A stretch of DNA of 64,000 nucleotides from JAAFHZ01 sp964247085 (lineage in GTDB: Bacteria; Cyanobacteriota; Cyanobacteriia; Cyanobacteriales; Chamaesiphonaceae), in contig CAXTSX010000006.1 of assembly GCA_964247085.1 (NCBI GenBank), positions 1 to 64,000 of the forward strand, in the 5' to 3' direction. Below the pieces are notes generated by a model. It was not told where the DNA came from. It ran no database searches and worked only from the letters and a program-made list of their open reading frames with translations. Numbering within the stretch: the stretch's first letter is position 1; each line of letters begins with the position of its first letter. This document shows positions 6,498-14,452 of this stretch, in pieces. A program made the translations under genes and the position numbers.

Positions 6498-8144
6498 ATG
6501 ACAACTTACACTTGTATTACTTTTGCTCCAGTCCAGGGCTTTATCGAAAAATCACGCAAACTACGCGACCTCTACGGCAGCTCCTTCATCCTTTCCTTTT
6601 TGGCTAAAGCCATCTGCGAATGTACCAGAGAAGAAGATGTCATCGTACCGGCTAGGACTGAATTTACCAGAGGTGTTGCCAACATCATTTATCTTTATCA
6701 CTCGATCGATGACCCTCTAGCCTTTGAAGCAAAAGTAAGAAAAGCTTTTAATCATGCCTGGAAAGCCCTTGTCGATAACTGCCGCGAATATATTGAAGAA
6801 TGCTGTAGCGCAGAATTCCCCGACTCTCAAAATTCAGAATCTTCTTGGAATCGGGAGTGGAACCTCTGGGCTAACCACACTTGGGAACTTTTCATCGTGT
6901 GTGGAGAGGAAGGTGAGACGCTAGAAGCAGTTAGAGGAAAGATGGCCGATCGCAAACAATCCCGCGATTGGATAGGCATCAACTGGCGTGGCGAAAGCTC
7001 CACCATCTCTGGTACTGATGCGATCGCCTACCCCACTATGACTAGTTTTAACCCCAAGCCTCAGCAGAGCTATGAACATGGCATCGGAGAAGCCGATCTC
7101 CGTATCAAAGATTTCTTCATTACCCTTAGCGAACAACTACCCGAAAGTGCGATCGAACCAAACGAAAGACTCAGTATTCCCGAACTAATCAAACGCTTAA
7201 TTACGTATCCGGTAGTAGTTAATCGATTACGTGACAAATATACTGAATTACCCACAGTCGAATATCCACATATATTTAGCAGATTACAGCTTAAAGAAAG
7301 CAAGTATTGGAAAGGTTGGTTCCAAGGAGATGGCGATCGGATGGGAGCCTATATCGAAAGCCTGGTTGAGGGAGCAGTAAATAACACAGAGCAAAACCAA
7401 GAACTCCAAGCATTTAGCGGAGATATGCTGAGATGGGGCGAAGGTTTGCAAGGCAGAGTTGACCACACTTTGATAAATGGACTCCAGGGTCGCATTGTCT
7501 ATGCTGGCGGAGATGACTTCTTCGGTGTTCTATATCGTGAAGATGAGTCCCTCACACCACAAAATTGTCTTGAACAATTTTGGTATGGATTTGATGACCT
7601 CTGGAAACAATGTGGCCGTGATATTTCCGTTTCCACTGGCTTTGTATGGGCTGCTCCTAACATTCCGCAGCGTGACCTCCTACAACACTTGCGTCAAACT
7701 GAAAAAGCTGCCAAAAACGCAGGCCGCGATCGATTGGCTATTCGTATCCTCTTCAACAGCGGCAACCACTTAGACTGGCAATGCCCTTGGAAATATCTGA
7801 AAGAAATTTTGGAAGGCTACCGCGATCGCAGTGGCGGCAACAACTGGACTCATCTCTATAACGATATTGCCGTACTCGAAGCACGTCATGCTTTTGTCGA
7901 TAGCGATCGCAGCGTTGCCCAAGGCATTTTTGATATTTACTTTCCAGAATTCAAGCTTCAAGATAAACAGCTCTGGACTCCAAGGCCCCCAGAGAATGAG
8001 CCTTATCAAATTCTAAATAGTGGTCTTCTTGGTTTCCAAGCTCGATCATCAAAAAACCAACAAGAGGCCGAAAACAAACAATTCAATCAATGGGTCATTA
8101 ACCTTGCTAACGTTGGCTTTCATCTTTTCCCAAATATCAACTAA
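6498..8144 (+). CDS. cas10: Cas10/Cmr2 without HD nuclease domain
   Basis: This is the large signature subunit of a type III-B-like effector, 548 residues. It begins directly at the first Palm domain (TFAPVQGFIEKSRKLRDLYG), whereas classical Cmr2 carries about 200 residues of HD domain first, so target-DNA cleavage is not expected. Palm1 retains GDGDRMG (277-283), and Palm2 has GGDD at 337-340 within VYAGGDDFFG. The cyclic-oligoadenylate synthase site therefore looks intact. This fits the two CARF proteins encoded downstream, which would be activated by that signal. It is first of a tight operon, with cmr3 12 nt downstream. The start is ATG 6498. Confidence 0.9.
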   Translation: MTTYTCITFAPVQGFIEKSRKLRDLYGSSFILSFLAKAICECTREEDVIVPARTEFTRGVANIIYLYHSIDDPLAFEAKVRKAFNHAWKALVDNCREYIEECCSAEFPDSQNSESSWNREWNLWANHTWELFIVCGEEGETLEAVRGKMADRKQSRDWIGINWRGESSTISGTDAIAYPTMTSFNPKPQQSYEHGIGEADLRIKDFFITLSEQLPESAIEPNERLSIPELIKRLITYPVVVNRLRDKYTELPTVEYPHIFSRLQLKESKYWKGWFQGDGDRMGAYIESLVEGAVNNTEQNQELQAFSGDMLRWGEGLQGRVDHTLINGLQGRIVYAGGDDFFGVLYREDESLTPQNCLEQFWYGFDDLWKQCGRDISVSTGFVWAAPNIPQRDLLQHLRQTEKAAKNAGRDRLAIRILFNSGNHLDWQCPWKYLKEILEGYRDRSGGNNWTHLYNDIAVLEARHAFVDSDRSVAQGIFDIYFPEFKLQDKQLWTPRPPENEPYQILNSGLLGFQARSSKNQQEAENKQFNQWVINLANVGFHLFPNIN

Positions 8145-8156
8145 ATTCACAACTCC

Positions 8157-9332
8157 ATGATTGATCCATCTGCCCAAGATACTAAAGACCCGCCTGTTCA
8201 GCTCAAGTACATTCTCACCATTTCTCCTCTGGGAATGCTCTACGGCAGCGCCGGACCATTCCTCAGCCCCGAAAACCTCGTAGGTCGATCGGGCGATCGC
8301 TTTCCCCCCAGCTCCACCACCGTCGCCGGTCTCTATGGAGCCACCCAATGGCAAGGAACTGATAGCCTCAACGATCTCTACATCGTTGGACCGTTCTGGG
8401 CAAAACGCGATGCTGTGCAAAAATTCTACGTCCCCACCCCCCTAAACTTCCGAGTAAAATATGATGCCGATAGCGATCAATATCACATAGAAGAGCGCTG
8501 GCAATGGAACGAAAATCAGGGCTGGCATCTATCTCCAAAATCAGCAACTCAAGAAAAAAAAGCAGCCAGCAATACTTGGGTATCGATCGAACACTGGTCA
8601 CAACTCCAAAACTCATCCTCAACAACCACTACTTTAAATATTCCCGTCGCCACCACCAAAGACATCTGGAAATACCATCCCCACCTACACCCCCGCCTAG
8701 AAGAAGAACAGCGTAGGGTTTTGATCGTCCCCAAAGAAACACCAGAACCAGATATGCCAGCTCAACCCGGCAGCCTATTCCTAGAAAACGGCGTACAGCT
8801 CAACCCTGACTATTGCCTAATCTACCTCAGCAGTCGGGAATTAGAAGATGGCTGGTATCGCTTCGGTGGCGAAGGCCACCTAGCAGAAGTAGAATGCCAC
8901 CCCATTAACGACTCTAACCTCCAAAAACTGCTAGATAAACCAGTCGGCCAATGCTTTAGCCTAGTCACCCCCGCCGTCTGGGGCACCCAAAGACTTTCCT
9001 ATCGTTTCCCAGTAAGCAGTAGAAGCCAACAGCCACAAGAAAATATTTACCCTATTCCTGCTCACATTCAATCTCCCCAAGAAACAACAGTTTGTTCTTT
9101 TTGGAACCTCGCTGCACTGATGACCGATCGCCCGGTACCATTTCGCTTTCGTATGGGTGGTGAAAAAGGTAAAACTAAGCGTCTTTCACGAGGCCGCTAT
9201 GGAGTACCAGCCGGTACGGTATATCAATTAGCCGAATCTCTAGGTTCCTGGCAGGAGTGGGAAAAGGATTGGTTTCCACGGGAGGGATACTCTTACAAAC
9301 ATTGGGGCTGTGGCTTTGCCCTACCACTATAA
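8157..9332 (+). CDS. cmr3: Cmr3, Cas5-group RAMP subunit
   Basis: This 391-residue protein is predicted to cap the 5' end of the crRNA in the Cmr complex. The N-terminus is typical: LTISPLGMLYGSAGPFL followed by a segment with FPPSSTTVAGLYGATQW, matching Cmr3 (ferredoxin-like RAMP opening, then SxxTxxGxL). The C-terminus ends GVPAGTVYQL and HWGCGFALPL, the glycine-rich loop of RAMP proteins. Start ATG 8157; 28 nt before cmr4. Confidence 0.85.
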   Translation: MIDPSAQDTKDPPVQLKYILTISPLGMLYGSAGPFLSPENLVGRSGDRFPPSSTTVAGLYGATQWQGTDSLNDLYIVGPFWAKRDAVQKFYVPTPLNFRVKYDADSDQYHIEERWQWNENQGWHLSPKSATQEKKAASNTWVSIEHWSQLQNSSSTTTTLNIPVATTKDIWKYHPHLHPRLEEEQRRVLIVPKETPEPDMPAQPGSLFLENGVQLNPDYCLIYLSSRELEDGWYRFGGEGHLAEVECHPINDSNLQKLLDKPVGQCFSLVTPAVWGTQRLSYRFPVSSRSQQPQENIYPIPAHIQSPQETTVCSFWNLAALMTDRPVPFRFRMGGEKGKTKRLSRGRYGVPAGTVYQLAESLGSWQEWEKDWFPREGYSYKHWGCGFALPL

Positions 9333-9360
9333 TCATTCAATTATTTAGGAGATATTCGCT

Positions 9361-10188
9361 GTGTATCAAAAAGCCTACGGAATTATCGAAACGATGGCTC
9401 CTCTGCATGTGGGGGCTAGCGCTGGGGAAGAAGCTGGTAATCTCAATCTTATTTTCCGCGACCAGTTCACTCAAACTGGCATTATCCCTGGCAGCTCCCT
9501 ACGCGGTCGCTTCCGCGCCGATATGTTTGCCGATAAGACTGCCCAGAGTCTTTGGTATGGCCACGAAGCCGTCAAAGGCCAAGAAGATGGCGGTACGACC
9601 GAAGCGATCGTGAAATTTGAATATGCCTCACTGATCTGGTTTCCAGTATTTTGCCCCGGCCAACCGATCGTCTGGGTGACTTCGCCCATGCTCCTGAAGC
9701 GCTACCAAATGATCGCCAAGAAAAATGCTGGCAAAGAAATTCCAGCACCCTACACCGCGTCTAAAAATCTATCTTCCCGAAAAATTGACGGTCAACGCAA
9801 AGTGCTGTTTTTTAACTTGGGCTTTATGGAAATCGAATATGACGAAGATTTATCAGGATGGATACCAGAAGGGGTCAAGATTAAGTCCGATAACTTAGTA
9901 GTCGTAGATGATAACGACCTTGGCATGATTCACGACATGGCTTTGTACCACCAAAGTCGGGTCAAGCTAGGCAGTGAAGACAACCCCAACCAAAAGAAGG
10001 TAGATGGCGGAGCTTTTTTTAGCGTAGAAGCCCTCCCAGAAGGCTGCATCATGATCTTCCCCGTAGCCATGAAACCAACCGATGACCAGTGGCCACCATT
10101 AATTGAGAAAAACCTCGAACTATATTTTGGTGGTTTAGAATCGATCGGCTTTGGACGTTGTAATGTCACTCTACAAGAGGTTATCTAG
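9361..10188 (+). CDS. cmr4: Cmr4, Cas7-group backbone RAMP
   Basis: This 275-residue protein is the predicted repeated backbone subunit. It opens GIIETMAPLHVGASAGEEAG and then has IIPGSSLRGRFRADMF, the Cas7/Cmr4 signature, and ends with GGLESIGFGRCNVTL. It starts with GTG 9361, preceded by TAGGAG. In typical Cmr4 an Asp a few residues after the HVG motif cuts target RNA; here that stretch reads GNLNLIFRDQ, so the position may be Asn or shifted. Backbone cleavage activity is therefore uncertain. Two bases separate it from cmr5. Confidence 0.85.
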   Translation: MYQKAYGIIETMAPLHVGASAGEEAGNLNLIFRDQFTQTGIIPGSSLRGRFRADMFADKTAQSLWYGHEAVKGQEDGGTTEAIVKFEYASLIWFPVFCPGQPIVWVTSPMLLKRYQMIAKKNAGKEIPAPYTASKNLSSRKIDGQRKVLFFNLGFMEIEYDEDLSGWIPEGVKIKSDNLVVVDDNDLGMIHDMALYHQSRVKLGSEDNPNQKKVDGGAFFSVEALPEGCIMIFPVAMKPTDDQWPPLIEKNLELYFGGLESIGFGRCNVTLQEVI

Positions 10189-10190
10189 TT

Positions 10191-10613
10191 ATGGCTTGGA
10201 AATCATACGAACTCGATCGAGTGGCTCAGAAACTCGTGTTAGATGCCCGCAAACGCGACGAAAAAACTTCCAAAAAGAATAAATCGCTAAATCAGGCACA
10301 CAAGATGCGGTTAGCCGTAGCTTATGGACTAGAAAGATTCTGGGGCGAGCATTTACGGCTCAAAGAAAAGGAAAAGAATAAATCGCAATTTTGGGAAGAA
10401 ACTTGGCAAGCCTTTGCCAAAATCATGGCTCAAACAGGAGTAACTATTCCGAATGATCAAGTTGACGACACTGACTCGATCGAAGCCATGTCTAAAAAGC
10501 TGTGGTTGCTAGATATCGAAACTCAGCGGGTCGCCTTAGCCGTCCTAACTCAACTCTGTGATGCCTTAGTTTGGTGGACACAGCGCCATAAAGGAGGTTC
10601 AGATAATGAATAA
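10191..10613 (+). CDS. cmr5: Small helical subunit, Cmr5-like
   Basis: This 140-residue, predicted all-helical, Lys/Glu-rich protein occupies the cmr5 position (YELDRVAQKLVLDARKR, MRLAVAYGLERFW). Length and place fit the Cmr5 (Cas11) small subunit that lines the complex. Sequence similarity alone is weak. The end overlaps the next start by 8 nt, and AAAGGAGG inside this gene serves as the ribosome-binding site for it. Confidence 0.65.
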   Translation: MAWKSYELDRVAQKLVLDARKRDEKTSKKNKSLNQAHKMRLAVAYGLERFWGEHLRLKEKEKNKSQFWEETWQAFAKIMAQTGVTIPNDQVDDTDSIEAMSKKLWLLDIETQRVALAVLTQLCDALVWWTQRHKGGSDNE

Positions 10614-12279
10614 AACTAACATTCATGACTCAGTTCCCATGATGTTTCGGGCACAGATTGCGGGGCGCTGTCAGGTTCAAAGAATTCCAGATCGCAGAGA
10701 GAGCGAGCCTGACATTACACCCTGGACAAAAGAATGGACTCAGGAAATATACCCCGAGCTGCCACCAGCCGGTGAACAAGTTCAGGAAAAAGTTTATACC
10801 TTCAACTGGCGACTGCTACCAAACAGCGGCGTAGATGATGCCGTAATCCGGCCAGTAATTGGCGCTCGGGGATGGCCTCATTATCCCGGTAGCAGCATGA
10901 AAGGAGTCTTTCGCCGTGCCTGTAGCAAAGAAGAAGCTGATCGCTACTGCGGCGAAGAAATCAAAAGAGGTGACTGGTCTCCGGGCATTCTACGCTTTCA
11001 TGGAGCCTATCCCACAAATACAGAATGGCGAAATGGACTCATCGATATCACCCACCCCCAGCAAAATAAACAGGTAGGCACTGACGATCGGCAGACCAGT
11101 GCCTTTGCCCAAATTTCTCTCTATCAACCTACTTTGCGCTTTGGCATCTCCAGCAACGAGCCTCTGTCCACAGCAGAATGGCAGAAGATCTGGCAGATCT
11201 GGGACAAAGCTCTTGCCGGTGGTCTGGGGTCACGAGTCAGTGCAGGCTACGGTTATTCGGTTGAAGCTGAACATCAACAGGTTTTATACCGTGCCCAATT
11301 ACAAGGTCAAGGTCAAGCCGCCAAACTACTCGACGATGCCAGTGAATTTCGCCCCAACATTTTTCGGGCTGCCCTCCGTGGTCACGCCTTGCGGATTTTT
11401 GGTGGTTTAACCAATGCCAACACTGCTGAACAAGCTGTCAATGACTTGTTTGGCTCCATTCAAGACCATGGCAATGTGGGATTACTCGGGCTGAATTTTC
11501 AAGAAATGAATTCAGCCTTAAACACATTTTCACCCGGCACCAGATGGGAACAGTCTACCTATGATGTCACCGGAGAACTCCGCTGGCATCTTCAGTCAGA
11601 ACTACCACCAGAATCCCGAAAAGCACTCCAAGATTTAGTTAAAGGACTGACGCATTTTGCGATGATGCTTGGTGGTTTTGGCAAATCTTGGCGACGTGCT
11701 GATCATCGCTTATTTTATAGTGACTACTATGACAGTAACAATAAGCCCCTTATTGGTTGTCATTGGAAGTGGTCAGATGAAGCAACTCTACAACGCGATC
11801 GATCTTGGCATGTTTACAAATTAGAGCACGTTGCTCAACGCATCGAAAAACTCCAAGAAGCAGCAAAAAAATGGTTGGAAATAAGAAATTTCCGGCTAGA
11901 CAATGCTGCAAAATGGCGAGAATCTTGGCATCCTGCTAACGTGATGGTCTGGGGGCGAGATGCTACCAATCGGGATGATTGCCTCTCAATGGAATGGATT
12001 CATGGCAATTATGCTTACGATTCCAGCATCTATCGCTCCACTTTAACCGGTCAAATGGGGAACGCCGGGCGATTATGGCAACGCATGTATCCAGTAGTAA
12101 GATTGGGTCAAAATACTGAAAACAGAGCAGAACCACTGGTTCGCAAGACATCTCTATATCTAGAAACCATAGTTGTTTTTCCTGATGATAGTCCTAAAAC
12201 CAAAGATTTTTTAAATTTCCTAGGCACAGAAAGTCGAAAACAGGATTCATTCCAGCTTTTATGGGGGGGCAGTAATTAA
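10606..12279 (+). CDS. Double-RAMP protein, Cmr6-like plus second Cas7-like (Cmr1-like) module
   Basis: This 557-residue protein is about twice the size of Cmr6. The first half has GARGWPHYPGSSMKGVFRRA (RAMP G-rich loop) and KALAGGLGSRVSAGYGYSVE. The second half repeats the theme with FRPNIFRAALRGHALRIFGG, AVNDLFGSIQDHGNVGLLGL and a long helical tail. No separate cmr1 or cmr6 exists in the operon, so this fusion probably supplies both the 3'-end backbone subunit and the target/crRNA-capping Cmr1 function. Which classical subunit each half replaces is inference. It is last of the five-gene effector operon. Confidence 0.75.
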   Translation: MNKTNIHDSVPMMFRAQIAGRCQVQRIPDRRESEPDITPWTKEWTQEIYPELPPAGEQVQEKVYTFNWRLLPNSGVDDAVIRPVIGARGWPHYPGSSMKGVFRRACSKEEADRYCGEEIKRGDWSPGILRFHGAYPTNTEWRNGLIDITHPQQNKQVGTDDRQTSAFAQISLYQPTLRFGISSNEPLSTAEWQKIWQIWDKALAGGLGSRVSAGYGYSVEAEHQQVLYRAQLQGQGQAAKLLDDASEFRPNIFRAALRGHALRIFGGLTNANTAEQAVNDLFGSIQDHGNVGLLGLNFQEMNSALNTFSPGTRWEQSTYDVTGELRWHLQSELPPESRKALQDLVKGLTHFAMMLGGFGKSWRRADHRLFYSDYYDSNNKPLIGCHWKWSDEATLQRDRSWHVYKLEHVAQRIEKLQEAAKKWLEIRNFRLDNAAKWRESWHPANVMVWGRDATNRDDCLSMEWIHGNYAYDSSIYRSTLTGQMGNAGRLWQRMYPVVRLGQNTENRAEPLVRKTSLYLETIVVFPDDSPKTKDFLNFLGTESRKQDSFQLLWGGSN

Positions 12280-12388
12280 GCCTCAATCAATATTCCTTTT
12301 GTGAATTTATTTCCTTTCATCCCAGATACTGGCACTAATCTTGGAGCATTTTACTCGATCGATCATCTTAATAATCCCCACAGTTACC

Positions 12389-13120
12389 ATGCAAAAAAGA
12401 TCCACCAAAAGAAATCTACAACAAGCTGCTAAAAGTTTTTTTCCCTCTGACAGCCTTCTTCCTAGCTTCATTGGAGCGATCGTACTATCCGTTATCGGTA
12501 ACTCCACAACTCAGCTACTTAACAATACCTTTGGCCAAACAAATCAGGCCGTATTTGGTATCTCGATCGGCATAATCATCATCTTCATCCTGATCATTAT
12601 ATTTACCGCCACCCTGTTGAACCGACCAAAAATTGCTCTGAAGCTTGACAAATCACCACCTCTCCAAAAGCGGGGCCTTATTTTGTTGGTAAGTAATACT
12701 GAGTCTTGTAAAGAAGCCATTCGATACCATGGTGATACCTTGGAACGCTGCTGGCTGATTTGTTCTGCTCAAACCCGAGACAAAGCCAAAGAATTAGAGA
12801 AATGGATTGAAAACTTTTCTACCAAAAAGATTTTGGTAGATATCAAAAATACCGAAGATGTGTTCGATCCCCGTGAGTTCTACCAAGCTGTTCATAGCAT
12901 TTACGTATCTCTACCCCGTAACTGGGTAGCCAATGATGTAATTAGTGACTTTACAGGCATGACTTCTCAAGCCAGCATTGGCATGGCGATCGCCTGTATG
13001 ACGATTGGTAGCGAACTACAGTACACCCCAGCTGAAACGATCGATGGTAAACCAACTGGGGAATCACTTCAGCCGATCGCAGTCACCCATAAAAATCCCC
13101 AATTCCCTCAACTTCCCTAA
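12389..13120 (+). CDS. Membrane-anchored CARF-domain protein
   Basis: This 243-residue protein has two predicted transmembrane helices near residues 24-42 and 54-78, the second very hydrophobic (GISIGIIIIFILIIIFTATL). A cytosolic Rossmann-like CARF domain follows, with strand RGLILLVSNTESC, ERCWLICSAQ and the ligand-loop motif DFTGMTSQASIGM. CARF domains bind cyclic oligoadenylates made by Cas10, so this is a predicted signal-gated membrane effector, analogous to Cam1-type proteins but with two helices. There is no nuclease domain. The start is ATG 12389; a TTG at 12341 would add residues without family support. It lies 109 nt after the effector operon and 4 nt before the second CARF gene. 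Confidence 0.75.
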   Translation: MQKRSTKRNLQQAAKSFFPSDSLLPSFIGAIVLSVIGNSTTQLLNNTFGQTNQAVFGISIGIIIIFILIIIFTATLLNRPKIALKLDKSPPLQKRGLILLVSNTESCKEAIRYHGDTLERCWLICSAQTRDKAKELEKWIENFSTKKILVDIKNTEDVFDPREFYQAVHSIYVSLPRNWVANDVISDFTGMTSQASIGMAIACMTIGSELQYTPAETIDGKPTGESLQPIAVTHKNPQFPQLP

Positions 13121-13124
13121 ATCC

Positions 13125-14261
13125 ATGAGTAGTAAAAATCGTCCCAAAGTAATTGTCTCCACCGTAGGTACTAGCCTTTTAACCAGTCAGGTCGATCGCC
13201 AGCATGAAAGCGATTGGTTTCCTCAACTCACTAAATATGCCAACAAAAAATCCGAGCAACTCTCAGCAGAAGAAGTAACACAGCTAGATGAACTCTCACA
13301 ACGAGCTACAAAGAAACTAAGTGTAGGAAAACTAGCAGATGCTCGTAAAGCGAGTGCTGAACTCAATGGCATTTATGGTATTTACCAAGACGACCTCATT
13401 CAAGGTAAAAGCGATATTCATTACCTCATCGCAACGGATACCGCCCAAGGCCAAGCCACTGCCAATATTATCGAAAAGCATCTACAAGAAAATGGAATTG
13501 TCAGTGTCATTCCTTTCATTCCTCCTGGATTGTCTACAGCTACTACCCAAGATTTTTCTGGGGGAATTGATGCTGTAATTGAATTCTTAGGAAAAGAGGT
13601 GAAACCACTTCGTAGTAACTATGAAGTGATCTTCAACTTGACCGGCAGCTTCAAAAGTCTTCAAGGCTATATGAATACGCTGGGTATGTTCTACGCCGAT
13701 AAAATTGTTTATATTTTTGATGGCGCTAATTCTGAACTAATCACTATTCCCCGTCTACCAATTACGATCGATCGATCTCAGCTGATCCCTTATGCAACTA
13801 CACTAGCGTTACTAGCTAAAGGTGATGGATTGGAAGCAACGGCGGTAGAGGGCTTGTCCGAGGGGCTGATCGCAGAAATTGATGGCCGCTATATTTTGTC
13901 GAATTGGGGAAACTTGATCTGGCAAAGGGAAAAAGAGAATTTGTTAGGCGACAAACTATTGGATTTTCCTGGATTGGTTTACTGCGATCGATTCCGAGAA
14001 GATTTCAAGCATCGAGATTTTAACCCCGCCGATCGAACGATTCTCCAAGAGACCCTAGCTAAGGTTTCTTATCTATTAACCACGCATGGAAATAGTACAC
14101 AGCCATTGATTGGCGGTGGTCTACAGTATTCTCCACTGGTCAGTAAGGGAGTCGATCATTTTCGGGTCAATTTGAGTATGCGAGTAACTTGCCTTCTTGA
14201 AAATGGAAAATTGGTACTATACCGCTATGGGCACCATGAAATTGAAGATAATCCTCGCTGA
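13125..14261 (+). CDS. CARF protein with RelE-like C-terminal toxin domain (Cami1-like)
   Basis: This 378-residue protein begins with a CARF domain (STVGTSLLTSQ at the start; FNLTGSFKSLQGYMNTLGMF and DKIVYIFDGANSE at the ligand-binding end). A linker/winged-helix-like segment follows (GRYILSNWGNLIWQRE). The C-terminal about 90 residues end in HFRVNLSMRVTCLLENG and VLYRYGHHEIED, which resembles the RelE/ParE mRNA-interferase fold. CARF-RelE proteins (Cami1) cut ribosome-bound mRNA after cyclic-oligoadenylate activation; that function is inferred here. The start is ATG 13125, four bases after the previous stop. The CRISPR leader follows directly. Confidence 0.7.
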   Translation: MSSKNRPKVIVSTVGTSLLTSQVDRQHESDWFPQLTKYANKKSEQLSAEEVTQLDELSQRATKKLSVGKLADARKASAELNGIYGIYQDDLIQGKSDIHYLIATDTAQGQATANIIEKHLQENGIVSVIPFIPPGLSTATTQDFSGGIDAVIEFLGKEVKPLRSNYEVIFNLTGSFKSLQGYMNTLGMFYADKIVYIFDGANSELITIPRLPITIDRSQLIPYATTLALLAKGDGLEATAVEGLSEGLIAEIDGRYILSNWGNLIWQREKENLLGDKLLDFPGLVYCDRFREDFKHRDFNPADRTILQETLAKVSYLLTTHGNSTQPLIGGGLQYSPLVSKGVDHFRVNLSMRVTCLLENGKLVLYRYGHHEIEDNPR

Positions 14262-14452
14262 TTGCGCGAACCTCAGCGATCGGCTACAACCCGTATTCTA
14301 TCATTGAGATTCGCGTTGCCATACAGAGAAAGGGTTTCATGGATTCCAAGGTTTTCTTATTGATAATTACTGGCTGCTTATTGACATTGGAAAAATGGTT
14401 CGCGCAATCTAGTGCTAGGATCTTTACTGACAAGTCGGTCTAAATACCCGCC
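14262..14452 (+). promoter_or_regulatory. CRISPR leader
   Basis: This is the non-coding 191 bp between the CARF-RelE-like gene and the first repeat. The leader side is set by the degenerate last repeat at the far end of the array and by the cas-gene side. TTGACA at 14381-14386 is a candidate -35 box, and an extended -10-like TGCTAGGAT lies at 14413-14421. Their spacing is not standard, so the exact promoter is unclear. Confidence 0.5.

Noticed and set aside
13005..13124. Upstream 40-codon extension of the CARF-RelE-like gene
   Set aside because: It overlaps the membrane CARF gene out of frame and adds no family sequence; ATG 13125 gives a 4-nt spacing typical of an operon.
14381..14410. Standard -35/-10 promoter in the CRISPR leader using TTGACA
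   Set aside because: The best hexamer at proper distance (CAATCT) matches the -10 consensus poorly, so only a general leader region is annotated.
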